From an uncultured Pelagibacteraceae bacterium (GTDB lineage Bacteria > Pseudomonadota > Alphaproteobacteria > Pelagibacterales > Pelagibacteraceae): 64,000 bases of DNA. The stretch is taken from NCBI GenBank assembly GCA_902569975.1, contig CACFWD010000002.1, forward strand, positions 49,530 to 113,529, in the 5' to 3' direction. Positions 1 through 9,809 of this stretch are shown piece after piece. Positions within the stretch are counted from its first letter, which is position 1, and each line of letters begins with the position of its first letter. The position numbers were made by a program, and so were the translations under genes. The notes beneath the pieces are model-generated. The model saw nothing but the letters and a program-made list of their open reading frames with translations, was not told where the DNA came from and did no database searches.

Positions 1-18
1 AGACAATTAGATGTTATT

Positions 19-1956
19 TCAGGCGCTCTTTTCTTGATTTCCGTCTTTCTTCTCTTCTTTTACTTCTTCAAAATCAGCATCAACAACATTATCGTCTTTT
101 TTATCCTTGTTATCTTTACCATCATCTTTTCCTGACTCAGGTTTAGCATTTTGTTGAGATTTATAAATTGCTTCTCCAAGCTTCATTGAAGCCTGAATTA
201 ATACCTCTGTTTTCTTTTTGATATCTTCAATATCCTCAGCCTTTAAAGACTCTTTTAAGGACAAAGATGCATCCTCAATTGCTTTTTTCTCAGCATCTGA
301 AACTTTTGTTCCATGTTCTTTAAGATTTTTTTCTGTTGAGTGAATCAAAGTATCAGCTTGATTTCTAACATCAACAGACTCTCTTTTCTTCTTATCTGCT
401 TCTTTGTTAGTCTCAGCATCTTTAACCATCTTTTCGATTTCCTCCTCACTTAAACCGCCAGATGCTTGAATTTGAATTTTTTGTTCTTTACCTGTTCCTT
501 TGTCTTTCGCTGAAACATTTACAATACCATTTGCATCAATATCAAAAGTTACTTCTATTTGAGGAACTCCCCTTGGTGCAGGTGCTATACCGACTAACTC
601 AAAATTACCTAAGATTTTATTATCAGCTGCCATTTCTCTTTCACCTTGAAGAACTCTTATAGAAACAGCTGGTTGATTATCTTCTGCAGTAGAGAAGACC
701 TGACTCTTTTTCGTAGGAATAGTTGTATTTTTTTCTATCAATTTTGTAGATACCCCACCGAGTGTTTCAATACCTAAAGAGAGCGGAGTGACATCAAGAA
801 GAAGAACATCTTTTACATCTCCTTGTAGTACACCTGCTTGGATAGCTGCACCCATTGCAACAACTTCATCAGGGTTAACTCCTTTATTTGGTTCTTTACC
901 AAAAAAATTTTTAACCTCTTCAATTACTTTTGGCATTCTAGTCATACCACCAACCATTACAACTTCATCAACTTCATTTGCCGTTATACCTGCATCTTTC
1001 AAAGCCGTTTTGCATGGAGGCATAGTTCTCGCAATTAAATCCTCAACTAGGGCCTCTAGTTTTGCACGTGTAATTTTAATATTGATATGTTTAGGACCAG
1101 TTTTGTCTGCAGTAATAAAAGGTAAATTGATGTCCGTTTGTTCAGCTGAAGATAATTCAATTTTAGCTTTTTCAGCAGCTTCTTTTAACCTTTGGAGTGC
1201 TAGTTTGTCGGATCTTAAATCAATTCCGTTATCTTTTTTAAATTCAGAAATTAGATATTCAACTATTGAGTTGTCAAAGTCCTCTCCACCTAAAAAAGTA
1301 TCTCCATTAGTTGATTTAACTTCAAATACACCATCTCCTAATTCAAGAATTGAAACATCAAATGTTCCTCCACCTAAATCATAAACAGCAATTTTTTTAT
1401 TTTGTTTTTTGTCCAGACCATAAGCTAATGATGCCGCGGTAGGCTCGTTTATAATTCTTAAAACTTCTAATCCTGCAATCTTACCAGCATCTTTAGTGGC
1501 CTGTCTTTGCGCATCATTAAAATATGCAGGTACAGTAATTACTGCTTTTGTTACAGTTTGACCCAAATATTTTTCTGCTGTCTCCTTCATTTTTTGAAGA
1601 ATAAAAGCTGAGATTTGTGATGGAGAATATTTTTCTCCTTTAGCTTCAATCCATGCATCACCTTTATCAGAGTTAATGATTTTAAAAGGTGCTGCTTCGA
1701 CATCTTTTTTAACAGTTGAATCATCAAAGTTTCTTCCAATTAATCTTTTAACAGCAAAAATTGTATTTTCTGGATTTGTCACAGCTTGTCTTTTAGCTGG
1801 TTGACCGATTAATTTTTCACTTTCATCAACAAATGCTACAACCGAAGGTGTAGTTCTAGCGCCTTCAGCATTTTCCAGAACTTTTGGTTGGCTACCTTCC
1901 ATGATTGCAACGCAGGAGTTAGTTGTTCCAAGGTCAATTCCGATTATTTTGCTCAT
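19..1956 (-). CDS. dnaK: Chaperone protein DnaK (Hsp70)
   Basis: ATP-dependent cytoplasmic chaperone that binds unfolded segments and works with DnaJ and GrpE. At 645 aa it has the normal family length. The N-terminal ATPase domain (about residues 1-385) begins with the phosphate-1 motif [11 protein letters not shown] and has the second glycine motif [10 protein letters not shown] near residue 195. The linker [13 protein letters not shown] follows, then the substrate-binding and helical lid domains. The tail is highly charged (Lys, Asp, Glu) and ends in a short acidic/basic stretch, as is common for DnaK. It lies downstream of grpE on the same strand, 57 bases away. dnaJ would be expected beyond the left edge. 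I see no CIRCE element upstream. Identity is certain. Confidence 0.99.
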   Translation of the reverse strand: MSKIIGIDLGTTNSCVAIMEGSQPKVLENAEGARTTPSVVAFVDESEKLIGQPAKRQAVTNPENTIFAVKRLIGRNFDDSTVKKDVEAAPFKIINSDKGDAWIEAKGEKYSPSQISAFILQKMKETAEKYLGQTVTKAVITVPAYFNDAQRQATKDAGKIAGLEVLRIINEPTAASLAYGLDKKQNKKIAVYDLGGGTFDVSILELGDGVFEVKSTNGDTFLGGEDFDNSIVEYLISEFKKDNGIDLRSDKLALQRLKEAAEKAKIELSSAEQTDINLPFITADKTGPKHINIKITRAKLEALVEDLIARTMPPCKTALKDAGITANEVDEVVMVGGMTRMPKVIEEVKNFFGKEPNKGVNPDEVVAMGAAIQAGVLQGDVKDVLLLDVTPLSLGIETLGGVSTKLIEKNTTIPTKKSQVFSTAEDNQPAVSIRVLQGEREMAADNKILGNFELVGIAPAPRGVPQIEVTFDIDANGIVNVSAKDKGTGKEQKIQIQASGGLSEEEIEKMVKDAETNKEADKKKRESVDVRNQADTLIHSTEKNLKEHGTKVSDAEKKAIEDASLSLKESLKAEDIEDIKKKTEVLIQASMKLGEAIYKSQQNAKPESGKDDGKDNKDKKDDNVVDADFEEVKEEKKDGNQEKSA

Positions 1957-2013
1957 AATGTTTTAATACTCTCTTTCTTCATATAGGGGTTAAATCTAAT
2001 TCTACAAGTTGAT

Positions 2014-2691
2014 CTAATCATTATTATCCACTGTTTTTTCACTATTTTCATGATTTTCTTGTCCCTTACTTTGAGTTTTTTTTGAAACACCGACTAATGA
2101 AGGCCTTAAAAGTCTATCTTTCATTGTAAAGCCTTTTTGTATTTCCTGAACAATAGTCCCCGGCTCTTTTTGATTATCTTCAATCTCCATCATTGCCTGG
2201 TGAAAGTTAGGATCGAGTTTTTTGTTTAAACAATCAATCTGATTGATATTATTTTTACCAAATATTGAAATTAAATCTTTATTAATAATATCCAAATGTT
2301 CTAAAATTTTTTTTAATGCGTCAGTATTTTTTAATTTTTCATCGTTTTCTAAAACTTGTTTTGACCTTTCCAGGTTATCTATTAGATTTAATGCTTCTTT
2401 TGCAAAAGTATATCCTCCGTATTCAAATGCATCCTCTTTTTCCTTTTCAAAACGTCTTCTTTGATTTTCCATTTCTGCAAAAGTTCTTGCCAACTTCTCC
2501 TCTAATTCTTTTATCTTTTCTTCAGGAGTAATTTCTTTTTCTTTTGTATCGATATTTGATACACTCTCATTTTCTATATTATTTTCTTTATTATGATGAT
2601 TAGATGCATTTTTGTTATCTATGTCTTTATCATCCATAGTATTAGTTGAACTGTTCTTCTGATTAGATTTTTGATCTTGTTCTTTTTCCAT
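2014..2691 (-). CDS. grpE: Nucleotide exchange factor GrpE
   Basis: Exchange factor that releases ADP from DnaK. The N-terminal 60 or so residues are low-complexity and rich in Asn, Asp, Lys and Glu. A long helix follows (about residues 65-130, containing KIKELEEKLARTFAEMENQRRR), then the beta domain with the family signature near the C terminus (NFHQAMMEI, GFTMKDRLLRPSLVGVSK). An in-frame ATG lies nine codons upstream (2718). I chose the one at 2691 because MEKEQDQ begins the usual charged N terminus and the upstream codons look like leader sequence. That gives 225 aa. Divergent from rdgB, with about 40 bases between the start codons. Confidence 0.97.
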   Translation of the reverse strand: MEKEQDQKSNQKNSSTNTMDDKDIDNKNASNHHNKENNIENESVSNIDTKEKEITPEEKIKELEEKLARTFAEMENQRRRFEKEKEDAFEYGGYTFAKEALNLIDNLERSKQVLENDEKLKNTDALKKILEHLDIINKDLISIFGKNNINQIDCLNKKLDPNFHQAMMEIEDNQKEPGTIVQEIQKGFTMKDRLLRPSLVGVSKKTQSKGQENHENSEKTVDNND

Positions 2692-2732
2692 AACGCTTAT
2701 ATGGTAAGAAATTTCCAAATTTCTAGTCTTAA

Positions 2733-3329
2733 ATGAGAAAAATTATTAATCTTTTCATAGGAACAAATAACAAAGGAAAACTCAAAGAAATAAGATCTCT
2801 GTTGCCAAAATACATTAAGATCTATTCTACAAAAGATATTAATATTAAAAGTCCTAATGAGAATGGTAAATCATTTGAGGAAAACTCAATTATAAAATCA
2901 AAATATTTTTCAAAAATAACAAGTTTACCATGTCTCGCAGACGACTCCGGTTTAGAAATAGATATTCTAAATAAAGCTCCGGGTATTTATTCTGCAAGGT
3001 GGGCTGGAAAGAAACTAGATTTCAATAAAGCTATTGAAAGAGTTTATAGAGAATTAAATAAAAAAGATAAAAATTGGAGATTAAAGAAAATTAGAGCAAG
3101 ATTCATATGCGCTTTATCGATTAGTTTTTTAGATAAAAAAATAACTTGTGTTTTAGGAAAAGTAGAAGGAACAATTTCGCCGACACCAAAAGGAAATAGA
3201 GGTTTTGGTTATGATCCAATTTTCATTCCATTTGGAAAAAAATTTACATTTGGTCAAATTGCGCCAAAAGAAAAATATAGAATTGATCATAGATATAAAG
3301 CTTTTAAAAAAATTAAAAAATTTCTTTAA
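2733..3329 (+). CDS. rdgB: dITP/XTP pyrophosphatase (RdgB/HAM1 family)
   Basis: Hydrolyses non-canonical purine nucleoside triphosphates (dITP, XTP) to monophosphates, cleaning the nucleotide pool. Visible motifs are the substrate-binding TNNKGK at residues 11-16, DDSGLEID at 70-77 with the catalytic/metal Asp pair, GFGYDPIF at 157-164 and the C-terminal DHR at 185-187 (usually SHR in the family). Length 198 aa is normal. Its 3' end overlaps the convergent LpoA-like gene by 17 bases. In many alphaproteobacteria rdgB is followed by hemW; that gene is absent here. Confidence 0.97.
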   Translation: MRKIINLFIGTNNKGKLKEIRSLLPKYIKIYSTKDINIKSPNENGKSFEENSIIKSKYFSKITSLPCLADDSGLEIDILNKAPGIYSARWAGKKLDFNKAIERVYRELNKKDKNWRLKKIRARFICALSISFLDKKITCVLGKVEGTISPTPKGNRGFGYDPIFIPFGKKFTFGQIAPKEKYRIDHRYKAFKKIKKFL

Positions 3330-4467
3330 GAGAGCCTTCCTCAATTTTATAAAAATTTAATCGATGATTAATAGTGTTGTCTTTAATATCAAATATTCCA
3401 ATCTTTCCTTTAAATGAATTTCTAGCTTTAAATGATTTACTTATTTCCGTAATATCATTTTTAATAGACAGATAATATATTAAACCAATTAAATCATAAC
3501 CTAACAAAGATAAATGATTTGGGGTTTCATTAAATTTATTATAAAATTTTCTTTGAAATTCTTCTAAGTTTTTTTTATTTATTGAGGGATAGTAAATTGG
3601 CTGTGAAGCAGCTTCATTGAACAAGCTTTCATCAAACCATTGATTAAATGTTATAAAATATTTATCTTTTGGAGAAACATCAGTGTATAATAATGAAGTT
3701 ATAACACTTTTTAGACTTTCATCAAAATCAGCAATTACAACAGAGTCAAACTTAACATTTCCAATTGTATATTTTTTTTCAAGATTTTTTATTTTTTTTT
3801 CTTTGTTAGGATCATCAGAATTTTCTAATCTAGTTATTTCATCAAATAAATTTTGTTTTCGAATTTCATAATTCGTAATATCCTCAATTTGTTTTGTGAG
3901 TTTTTGAGGATCAATATTATAAAAATATTGCTTAAAAGTATTAATTTTTGATTTTTTAATTCCTTGTTTAATTTCTAAATCATAATTTAAATTAGGTATG
4001 AGGAATAAAGTTTTTTTAATTTCATTTTGTTTAATAAATTTTTTTATAGTGTTTAATTGTGATGTTGAGTTTATCCCAGCACTGATAACATTTTTAGGAA
4101 GATCAAGAGTTTTGTTTGTAAAAGATAGAAATGTCAAATCTTTAATTTCTTCTAAGTAAACTAAATTATCGTAAAATACTGGACCAATAACTAAATTAAT
4201 CCCAAGCTCTTTTAATTCGATCGCTGAACGTAAGGTTGTACTAGGATCTGATCCTGTATCTTTTGGAAATATTTCCAAATTGTCTTTATTTATGTCATTT
4301 AAAGCTAATCGAGTAGCCTTAATGATTTGCATACCAATTTCTGAGTTATCTCCAGAGAGTGGTACTAACAAACCGATTTTAAGTTTATTTTCTTCGGAAT
4401 TACTTACATTGATTAAAAATAATAAACTTAAAAAAGAGAAAAAAAGAGTTCTAAAAATTTTATTCAT
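3313..4467 (-). CDS. LpoA-like periplasmic binding protein (penicillin-binding protein activator family)
   Basis: A 384-aa exported protein. Residues 1-24 form a signal peptide (basic start, hydrophobic FFSFLSLLFLINVSNS, then EE). The mature part has the two-lobed periplasmic binding protein fold of the branched-chain amino acid receptor type: KIGLLVPLSGDNSEIG opens lobe 1, and a GYDLIGLIYYL segment lies near the end. Its place next to rsmI and a DolP-like BON lipoprotein matches the E. coli rsmI-lpoA-dolP neighbourhood, so a role in activating peptidoglycan synthases is inferred from context. There is no lipobox Cys, unlike E. coli LpoA. A free ABC transporter receptor is less likely because no permease or ATPase lies nearby. 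Confidence 0.8.
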   Translation of the reverse strand: MNKIFRTLFFSFLSLLFLINVSNSEENKLKIGLLVPLSGDNSEIGMQIIKATRLALNDINKDNLEIFPKDTGSDPSTTLRSAIELKELGINLVIGPVFYDNLVYLEEIKDLTFLSFTNKTLDLPKNVISAGINSTSQLNTIKKFIKQNEIKKTLFLIPNLNYDLEIKQGIKKSKINTFKQYFYNIDPQKLTKQIEDITNYEIRKQNLFDEITRLENSDDPNKEKKIKNLEKKYTIGNVKFDSVVIADFDESLKSVITSLLYTDVSPKDKYFITFNQWFDESLFNEAASQPIYYPSINKKNLEEFQRKFYNKFNETPNHLSLLGYDLIGLIYYLSIKNDITEISKSFKARNSFKGKIGIFDIKDNTINHRLNFYKIEEGSLKEIF

Positions 4468-4501
4468 TTGATGTTACTATTACTCTAATACTGTTTAAAT
4501 T

Positions 4502-5362
4502 ATGGTAAACCCTATATTGCATAAAAATGAATTGAAAAAAGGGCTATATTTAATACCAACTCCTATCGGAAACTTAGGTGATATCACCATTAGAGCTATA
4601 GAGCTCCTCACAAACTCAGATTTTATACTTTGTGAAGACACAAGAGTATCAAAGAAGTTGTTAGATAAATTTAAAATTAAAGCAAGATTAATTTCTAATC
4701 ATAAATTTAATGAAATTAAAAATTTGTCTAAAATTATAAACATATTGAAAAATAATAAAATTGTTTCAATTATTTCTGATGCTGGAACACCAGGAATATC
4801 AGATCCAGGTGCGATTTTAATAAATGAGTGTATAAAGCAAGGAATTAATGTTATCCCATTACCAGGTCCGTCAGCAGTAACGACTGCTGTTTCTGTAAGT
4901 GGGTTTGGTGAAAAATATCTATTCTATGGTTTTTTTCCAGAAAAAGAAAAATTGATTAAGGATGAACTAAAAAATTTATCTGGTTTAAATTTTTGTTTAG
5001 TTTTTTTTGTTTCTCCTAAAAAGATAAATAAAATCATTCCTTATTTAAATACTTATTTTTTAGATAGGAAAATTTTAATTTGTAGAGAAATTTCAAAGTA
5101 TTATGAGGAATATATAAGAAGTAGTCTGGGAAACTTAAAAAAATTTAAAACTGAACCAAAAGGTGAATTAACGATTGTTTTATCTGAAAAACTATTTGAT
5201 AAAAAAGCCTCACAAATATTAAATGAATCAGATAAAATAAACATCAAGACTATGCTAAATAAATTAAGTACAAAAGAAATTACAAATATAATGAGTCAAA
5301 ATAGTAATGTTCCAAAAAAAGAAATCTATGAGTATTGTCTTAAATTGAAAAATGAGAAATAA
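4502..5362 (+). CDS. rsmI: 16S rRNA (cytidine-2'-O)-methyltransferase RsmI
   Basis: SAM-dependent enzyme that 2'-O-methylates C1402 of 16S rRNA in the decoding centre. Family landmarks are YLIPTPIGNLGDITIRA near residues 16-32, LCEDTRVSKKLL, SDAGTPGISDPG (the tetrapyrrole-methylase-like SAM loop), PLPGPSAVTTA and YEEYIRSSL. The 286 aa are typical. It is divergent from the LpoA-like gene. Its last codons overlap the BON lipoprotein gene by 11 bases, which suggests translational coupling. The yraN gene usually found after rsmI is not here. Confidence 0.97.
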   Translation: MVNPILHKNELKKGLYLIPTPIGNLGDITIRAIELLTNSDFILCEDTRVSKKLLDKFKIKARLISNHKFNEIKNLSKIINILKNNKIVSIISDAGTPGISDPGAILINECIKQGINVIPLPGPSAVTTAVSVSGFGEKYLFYGFFPEKEKLIKDELKNLSGLNFCLVFFVSPKKINKIIPYLNTYFLDRKILICREISKYYEEYIRSSLGNLKKFKTEPKGELTIVLSEKLFDKKASQILNESDKINIKTMLNKLSTKEITNIMSQNSNVPKKEIYEYCLKLKNEK

Positions 5363-5945
5363 ATTATTAGTACTTTTTTTTATAAGTATAATTTTATCAG
5401 GGTGTGCTGGAGTTGCATCAAAAGGGATTTTTGGAACAGGTGTTAGTGTTGCTTTTGATCCAAGAACAGTTGGAACTCAAGTAGACGATTCTATAATGCA
5501 AAAAAATTTATCAACAAGAATACTTTTAGTGGATAAAAAATATTTATTGTCGGTAAAAACAAAGGTTTTAGATGGCAGAATTTTTATTACTGGTAAAGTT
5601 GATAATCCTGAGGAAAAACTTAAGCTCACAAAGCTTGCTTGGGAGATAAAAGGTGCCAGATCTGTAAGAAATGATATTAAAATAAAAGAAGATTTTGATT
5701 TTAAACAGTCTGCAAAAGATATCTTAATTACATCTCAACTAAGATCAGCATTGATTTTCAATAAGAATATTAAAGCTACTAACTATCAAATTGATACCTA
5801 CAAGAAGAAAATTTATATTTATGGTATTGCATTAACTGCAGATGAAAAAGATTTAGTGATAAGTGAAGCTAAAGAAATTCTTGATGTAAAAGATGTTATA
5901 GCTAGTATAATTCTTGTAGACGATCTACGTATTCAAAAAGACTAG
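5352..5945 (+). CDS. dolP: BON-domain outer-membrane lipoprotein, DolP/YraP-like
   Basis: Residues 1-17 are a lipoprotein signal ending in lipobox LSGC (Cys18), so the product should be lipidated and sorted to the envelope. Two BON (phospholipid-binding) domains follow, roughly residues 48-115 (KTKVLDGRIFITGKVDN) and 116-190 (QIDTYKKKIYIYGIALTADE), the arrangement of E. coli DolP. DolP maintains outer-membrane integrity. The link to the upstream rsmI and LpoA-like genes supports the assignment. Length 197 aa. The 3' end overlaps the convergent malic enzyme gene by 4 bases. The exact orthology is inferred. Confidence 0.85.
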   Translation: MRNKLLVLFFISIILSGCAGVASKGIFGTGVSVAFDPRTVGTQVDDSIMQKNLSTRILLVDKKYLLSVKTKVLDGRIFITGKVDNPEEKLKLTKLAWEIKGARSVRNDIKIKEDFDFKQSAKDILITSQLRSALIFNKNIKATNYQIDTYKKKIYIYGIALTADEKDLVISEAKEILDVKDVIASIILVDDLRIQKD

Positions 5946-8227
5946 TTTTTTTTATAATCAATAACGTCTGCTGAATATGCTGCTATAGAAGCAAGATTAA
6001 TTATTTCGGATGTAGAGCTTCTCAAAGGAGCAATTTCGATAGGTAGCCCCAATCCAATTAGTAACGGACCAATTACTTTAGTATCTCCAAGAGTCTTCAT
6101 CATTTTGTAAGAAATAGCTGCACTATGTTGACCAGGCATTATTAGGATATTCGCATTTCCAACTATATTTGAAAATGGATACAAACTTTTATATTCTTCA
6201 TTTAGAGCAACATCTGGTTGCATGTCGCCATCAAATTTAAAATCTACATTTTTTTTCTTAAGAATTTCTACAGCATCTCTAATATGTTTTGTTCTGCTTG
6301 TAAGTGGTTGACCAAATGTTGAATGTGAAACAAAAGCAACTTTTGGATCAAAACCAAATAATCTTACTACTCGAGCACTTGAGACAGCAATTTCTGATAA
6401 TTGCTCTGAGCTAGGATATTCGTTAACACTAGTATCACTAACAAATATTGTTTTACCTTTATGAACAACCATATTTAACCCAAACATTATTTCCCCTGGC
6501 CTTGCTGTTACAACTTGTGTAATTTTTTTTAGCGACTCTCCAAATCTTCTTGTATTACCTGTGACTGCTCCATCCGCATCCCCACATGCTACCATGCATG
6601 ATGCCCAAATAACTCTGTCATTTCTTACAAGTCGATCACAGTCTCGCTCTAATAACCCTTGATCTCTTTGAAGTTTTTTAAATAAAAATTTAACATATTT
6701 TGCTCTTTTTGTTTTATCTTTAGAATTAATTATTTTTATATCAAAACTTTCGCTATAACCGATTTTTTTAATTTGTTCTTTAATTTTTTCCTCTTTACCT
6801 ACTAGAATAGGTATCCCTAATTTAGAATTCTTAAATGCAATTGCAGCCTTAAGAGTATTTTCATCTTCTCCATCAGCAAAAACAATTTTTTTTTGATTCT
6901 TTTTTATATATCCATTGATACCCTGCATTATAGTTACAGTTGGATCTAATCTCTGTTTTAAGTGTTCTTGATATATTTCAAAATTTTTAATTTTTTTTCT
7001 GGCAACTCCGGTTTCCATAGCTGCCTTAGCAACAGCCGCTGGAATAATACTTATTAATCTAGGATCAAAAGTTGAGGGAATAATATAATCTTTTCCATAA
7101 CGAGGTCTCTCCCCTCCCATTGCAGCAACAACTTCATCTGGAACATCTTCTCTTGCTAGCTCAGCAATCGCATGAGCTGCCGCAATTTTCATTTCTTCAT
7201 TAATTGTTTTAGATCTGACGTCTAAAGCACCTCTAAATATATACGGGAAACCAATTAAGTTATTTACTTGGTTAGGGTAATCTGATCTACCAGTAGCGAC
7301 AATCGCATCGTCACGCACATCTTCAATTTCCTCAGGTGTAATTTCAGGATCTGGATTTGCACAAGCAAAAATAATTGGATTTTTTGCCATTCTTTTTACC
7401 ATGTCTTTTGTTAAAGCCCCCTTTGCAGAAAGTCCTAAAAATACATCCGCATTTTTTATTGCATCTTTTAATGTTCTATCAGAAGTTTCAATAGAGTGAG
7501 CCGATTTCCATTGATTTAATTTTTTTCTTCCTCTGTAAATGACACCACTTCTATCAACCATTGTAATATTTTTTTGTGGTATACCAGTTTTTTTAAATAA
7601 ATTTGCACAAGCCATCGCTGATGCACCAGCACCATTTACAACAACTTTAATTTTCTTAATTGATTTTTTAGTAATATCTAAGGCATTAATTAAAGCAGCA
7701 GTTGTAATAATAGCAGTGCCATGTTGATCATCATGAAATACTGGAATATCTAAAATTTCTTTAAGTTTTTCCTCAATGATAAAACATTCTGGCGCCGCTA
7801 TATCCTCTAAATTTATACCACCAAAAGAAGGTGCAAAGTTTTTTATTGAATTAATTATTTCATCAGAATTTTCAGAATTAATTTCAAGATCAATGGCATC
7901 AATGTCAGCAAACCTTTTGAATAAAACAGCTTTTCCCTCCATTACAGGTTTTGATGCTAAAGCACCTAAATTTCCCATTCCCAGAATTGCCGAGCCATTA
8001 CTGATTACAGCTACAAGATTACCTTTACTAGTATAATCATACGCAGCCTCAGGATTTTCACTAATTGCTTTAACGGGAGCTGCTACACCAGGAGAGTAAG
8101 CTAGAGCTAGATCTCTTTTTGTAGTCATATTTTTTGATGATACAATTTCTATTTTTCCTGGCTTTTTATGAGAATGAAAATCTAATGCCTCTTTCTCAGT
8201 ATAATGATCTGGTTTAGTTTTTTTCAT
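5942..8227 (-). CDS. maeB: NADP-dependent malic enzyme with C-terminal phosphotransacetylase-like domain
   Basis: Decarboxylates malate to pyruvate while reducing NADP, feeding pyruvate and NADPH. The malic enzyme part (about residues 1-430) shows ALAYSPGVAAP with the catalytic Tyr, the Lys region MEGKAVLFKRFADIDAIDLEI, the metal-binding FHDDQHGTA and the nucleotide fold VVNGAGASAMACANLF. From about residue 435 (KKIVFADGEDENTLKAA) to 761 it carries the phosphotransacetylase-like domain of MaeB-type enzymes, generally regarded as regulatory rather than a separate enzyme. Full length. Divergent from murJ with a 50-base gap. Confidence 0.95.
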   Translation of the reverse strand: MKKTKPDHYTEKEALDFHSHKKPGKIEIVSSKNMTTKRDLALAYSPGVAAPVKAISENPEAAYDYTSKGNLVAVISNGSAILGMGNLGALASKPVMEGKAVLFKRFADIDAIDLEINSENSDEIINSIKNFAPSFGGINLEDIAAPECFIIEEKLKEILDIPVFHDDQHGTAIITTAALINALDITKKSIKKIKVVVNGAGASAMACANLFKKTGIPQKNITMVDRSGVIYRGRKKLNQWKSAHSIETSDRTLKDAIKNADVFLGLSAKGALTKDMVKRMAKNPIIFACANPDPEITPEEIEDVRDDAIVATGRSDYPNQVNNLIGFPYIFRGALDVRSKTINEEMKIAAAHAIAELAREDVPDEVVAAMGGERPRYGKDYIIPSTFDPRLISIIPAAVAKAAMETGVARKKIKNFEIYQEHLKQRLDPTVTIMQGINGYIKKNQKKIVFADGEDENTLKAAIAFKNSKLGIPILVGKEEKIKEQIKKIGYSESFDIKIINSKDKTKRAKYVKFLFKKLQRDQGLLERDCDRLVRNDRVIWASCMVACGDADGAVTGNTRRFGESLKKITQVVTARPGEIMFGLNMVVHKGKTIFVSDTSVNEYPSSEQLSEIAVSSARVVRLFGFDPKVAFVSHSTFGQPLTSRTKHIRDAVEILKKKNVDFKFDGDMQPDVALNEEYKSLYPFSNIVGNANILIMPGQHSAAISYKMMKTLGDTKVIGPLLIGLGLPIEIAPLRSSTSEIINLASIAAYSADVIDYKKN

Positions 8228-8277
8228 TTTTGATAATTAGATGTACAAATGGGGTTAAATTAAGACTAATATGATTT

Positions 8278-9807
8278 ATGAACTTAATTAAGTCAACTGG
8301 GACTTTTAGTTTTTTTACAATAATCAGTAGGTTGTTGGGGTATTTAAGAGATATTTTAATTGCTATTTTTTTGGGAACAAGTTTTTTGGCGGACGTTTTC
8401 TTTGTAGCTTTTAGAATACCAAATACCTTTAGAAGATTGTTTTCTGAGGGTACATTCAATGCTGCCTTTGTACCTAGTTACGCCTCTGAACTTGTACAAG
8501 GAAAAGAAAAATCAAATAAATTTGCAAGTGAAGTTTTTAACTTACTTTTTTTAATTTTATTAATATTAGTTCTTTTAATTCAATTGTTCATGCCTGCGTT
8601 TGTTTCTTTAATTGCTCCAGGATTTGTGGAAGACGATGAAAAAATGAAACTTGCGATTAATCTTACGCGAATAACATTCCCATTTTTACTACTTATTTCA
8701 TTAGCCTCTTTTTTTTCTGCAATACTTAATTCTCATAACAGGTTTGCCGAGTCTGCTGCAGCTCCAATAATATTAAATATTGTCTTAATCATCGTTTTAT
8801 TTTTTAGTAAATTACTTGATGATAACTTAGTTTATTTTTTGTCTTACGGGGTAACATTTGCTGGGTTTCTGCAGTTGATATTTTTATATTTTTTTGTAAA
8901 AAAGTTTTTCAAGTTAGAGATAAATATTAAATTTCAAATTTCCAAAAAAGTAAAATTTTTTTTTAATAAATTACTTCCAAGTATTTTTTCATCAGGCGTA
9001 ACGCAAATTAATATTTTAGTTGGAACGATTATCGCATCATTTCAAGCAAGTGCTGTTTCCTATTTATATTATGCTGATAGAATTTACCAAATAAATTTAG
9101 CTATAGCTGGTATAGCTATAGGAATAGTTATACTTCCTCAACTATCAAAATATATAAATCAAAAAAATAAAAAAAAAATTGATTTAATACAAAATAAAGC
9201 ATTGGAGCTTAGTTTGTTTCTAAGTTTACCTGCCTCTGCAGCTTTATTGATAGGATCTAAAGAAATCATCTCAGCACTTTTTGGATATGGTCAGTTTACA
9301 GAAAATTCTGTTTTAAATAGTTCTAACGCTTTGTATTATTTTAGTTTTGGATTGCCTGCATTTGCAATGATTAAAGTATTTTCGAATTTCTTTTTTGCTA
9401 ATCATGATACGAAAACACCATTTTATATTTCTCTTATTTCAGTTTTATTAAATATTTTAATTAGTGTTTATTTTTTTAGATCAATTGGTTTCATTATAAT
9501 TCCTATAGCAACGACTATTTCCTCATGGTTTAATACAATATTTTTATTTTTTATTTTGATTAACAGAGGCTTATTTAGTTTTAATAATATTTTTATAAGT
9601 CGATTTTTAAAGATTATTTTTTCCTCTGTAGCTATGGGTTTCTTTTTTAATTATTTAATGGATATATTTCAAAATCAGCTTGATTATGATCAAGCTCTAA
9701 AATCTTTTTACCTTATTTTATCAGTCCTTCTTGGAGCATGTTTTTATTTATTGCTATCTTATTTGATCAAAGCTTTTAAATTAGAAGATATTAAATTAAA
9801 GTATTAA
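8278..9807 (+). CDS. murJ: Lipid II flippase MurJ (MviN)
   Basis: Integral inner-membrane protein of the MOP superfamily that flips lipid II to the periplasm for peptidoglycan assembly. The 509 aa are almost entirely hydrophobic, with some 14 membrane segments. The N-terminal SRLLGYLRDILIA and FFVAFRIPNTFRRLFSEG, and the central GQFTENSVLNSSNALYYF region, are characteristic of MurJ. It runs into trpS with only 2 bases between stop and start, so the two are probably one transcript. An out-of-frame ATG at 8271 was rejected. Confidence 0.96.
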   Translation: MNLIKSTGTFSFFTIISRLLGYLRDILIAIFLGTSFLADVFFVAFRIPNTFRRLFSEGTFNAAFVPSYASELVQGKEKSNKFASEVFNLLFLILLILVLLIQLFMPAFVSLIAPGFVEDDEKMKLAINLTRITFPFLLLISLASFFSAILNSHNRFAESAAAPIILNIVLIIVLFFSKLLDDNLVYFLSYGVTFAGFLQLIFLYFFVKKFFKLEINIKFQISKKVKFFFNKLLPSIFSSGVTQINILVGTIIASFQASAVSYLYYADRIYQINLAIAGIAIGIVILPQLSKYINQKNKKKIDLIQNKALELSLFLSLPASAALLIGSKEIISALFGYGQFTENSVLNSSNALYYFSFGLPAFAMIKVFSNFFFANHDTKTPFYISLISVLLNILISVYFFRSIGFIIIPIATTISSWFNTIFLFFILINRGLFSFNNIFISRFLKIIFSSVAMGFFFNYLMDIFQNQLDYDQALKSFYLILSVLLGACFYLLLSYLIKAFKLEDIKLKY

Positions 9808-9809
9808 TT

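Noticed and set aside
788-1384. A 198-codon open frame on the plus strand opposite dnaK
   Set aside because: It is antisense to a fully conserved dnaK region. Ser/Thr-rich translation is typical of the reverse reading of dnaK, with no domain or ribosome site.
8214-8459. An 81-codon minus-strand frame over the murJ start
   Set aside because: It lies inside the convincing murJ 5' region and the maeB start, and its translation has no family features.
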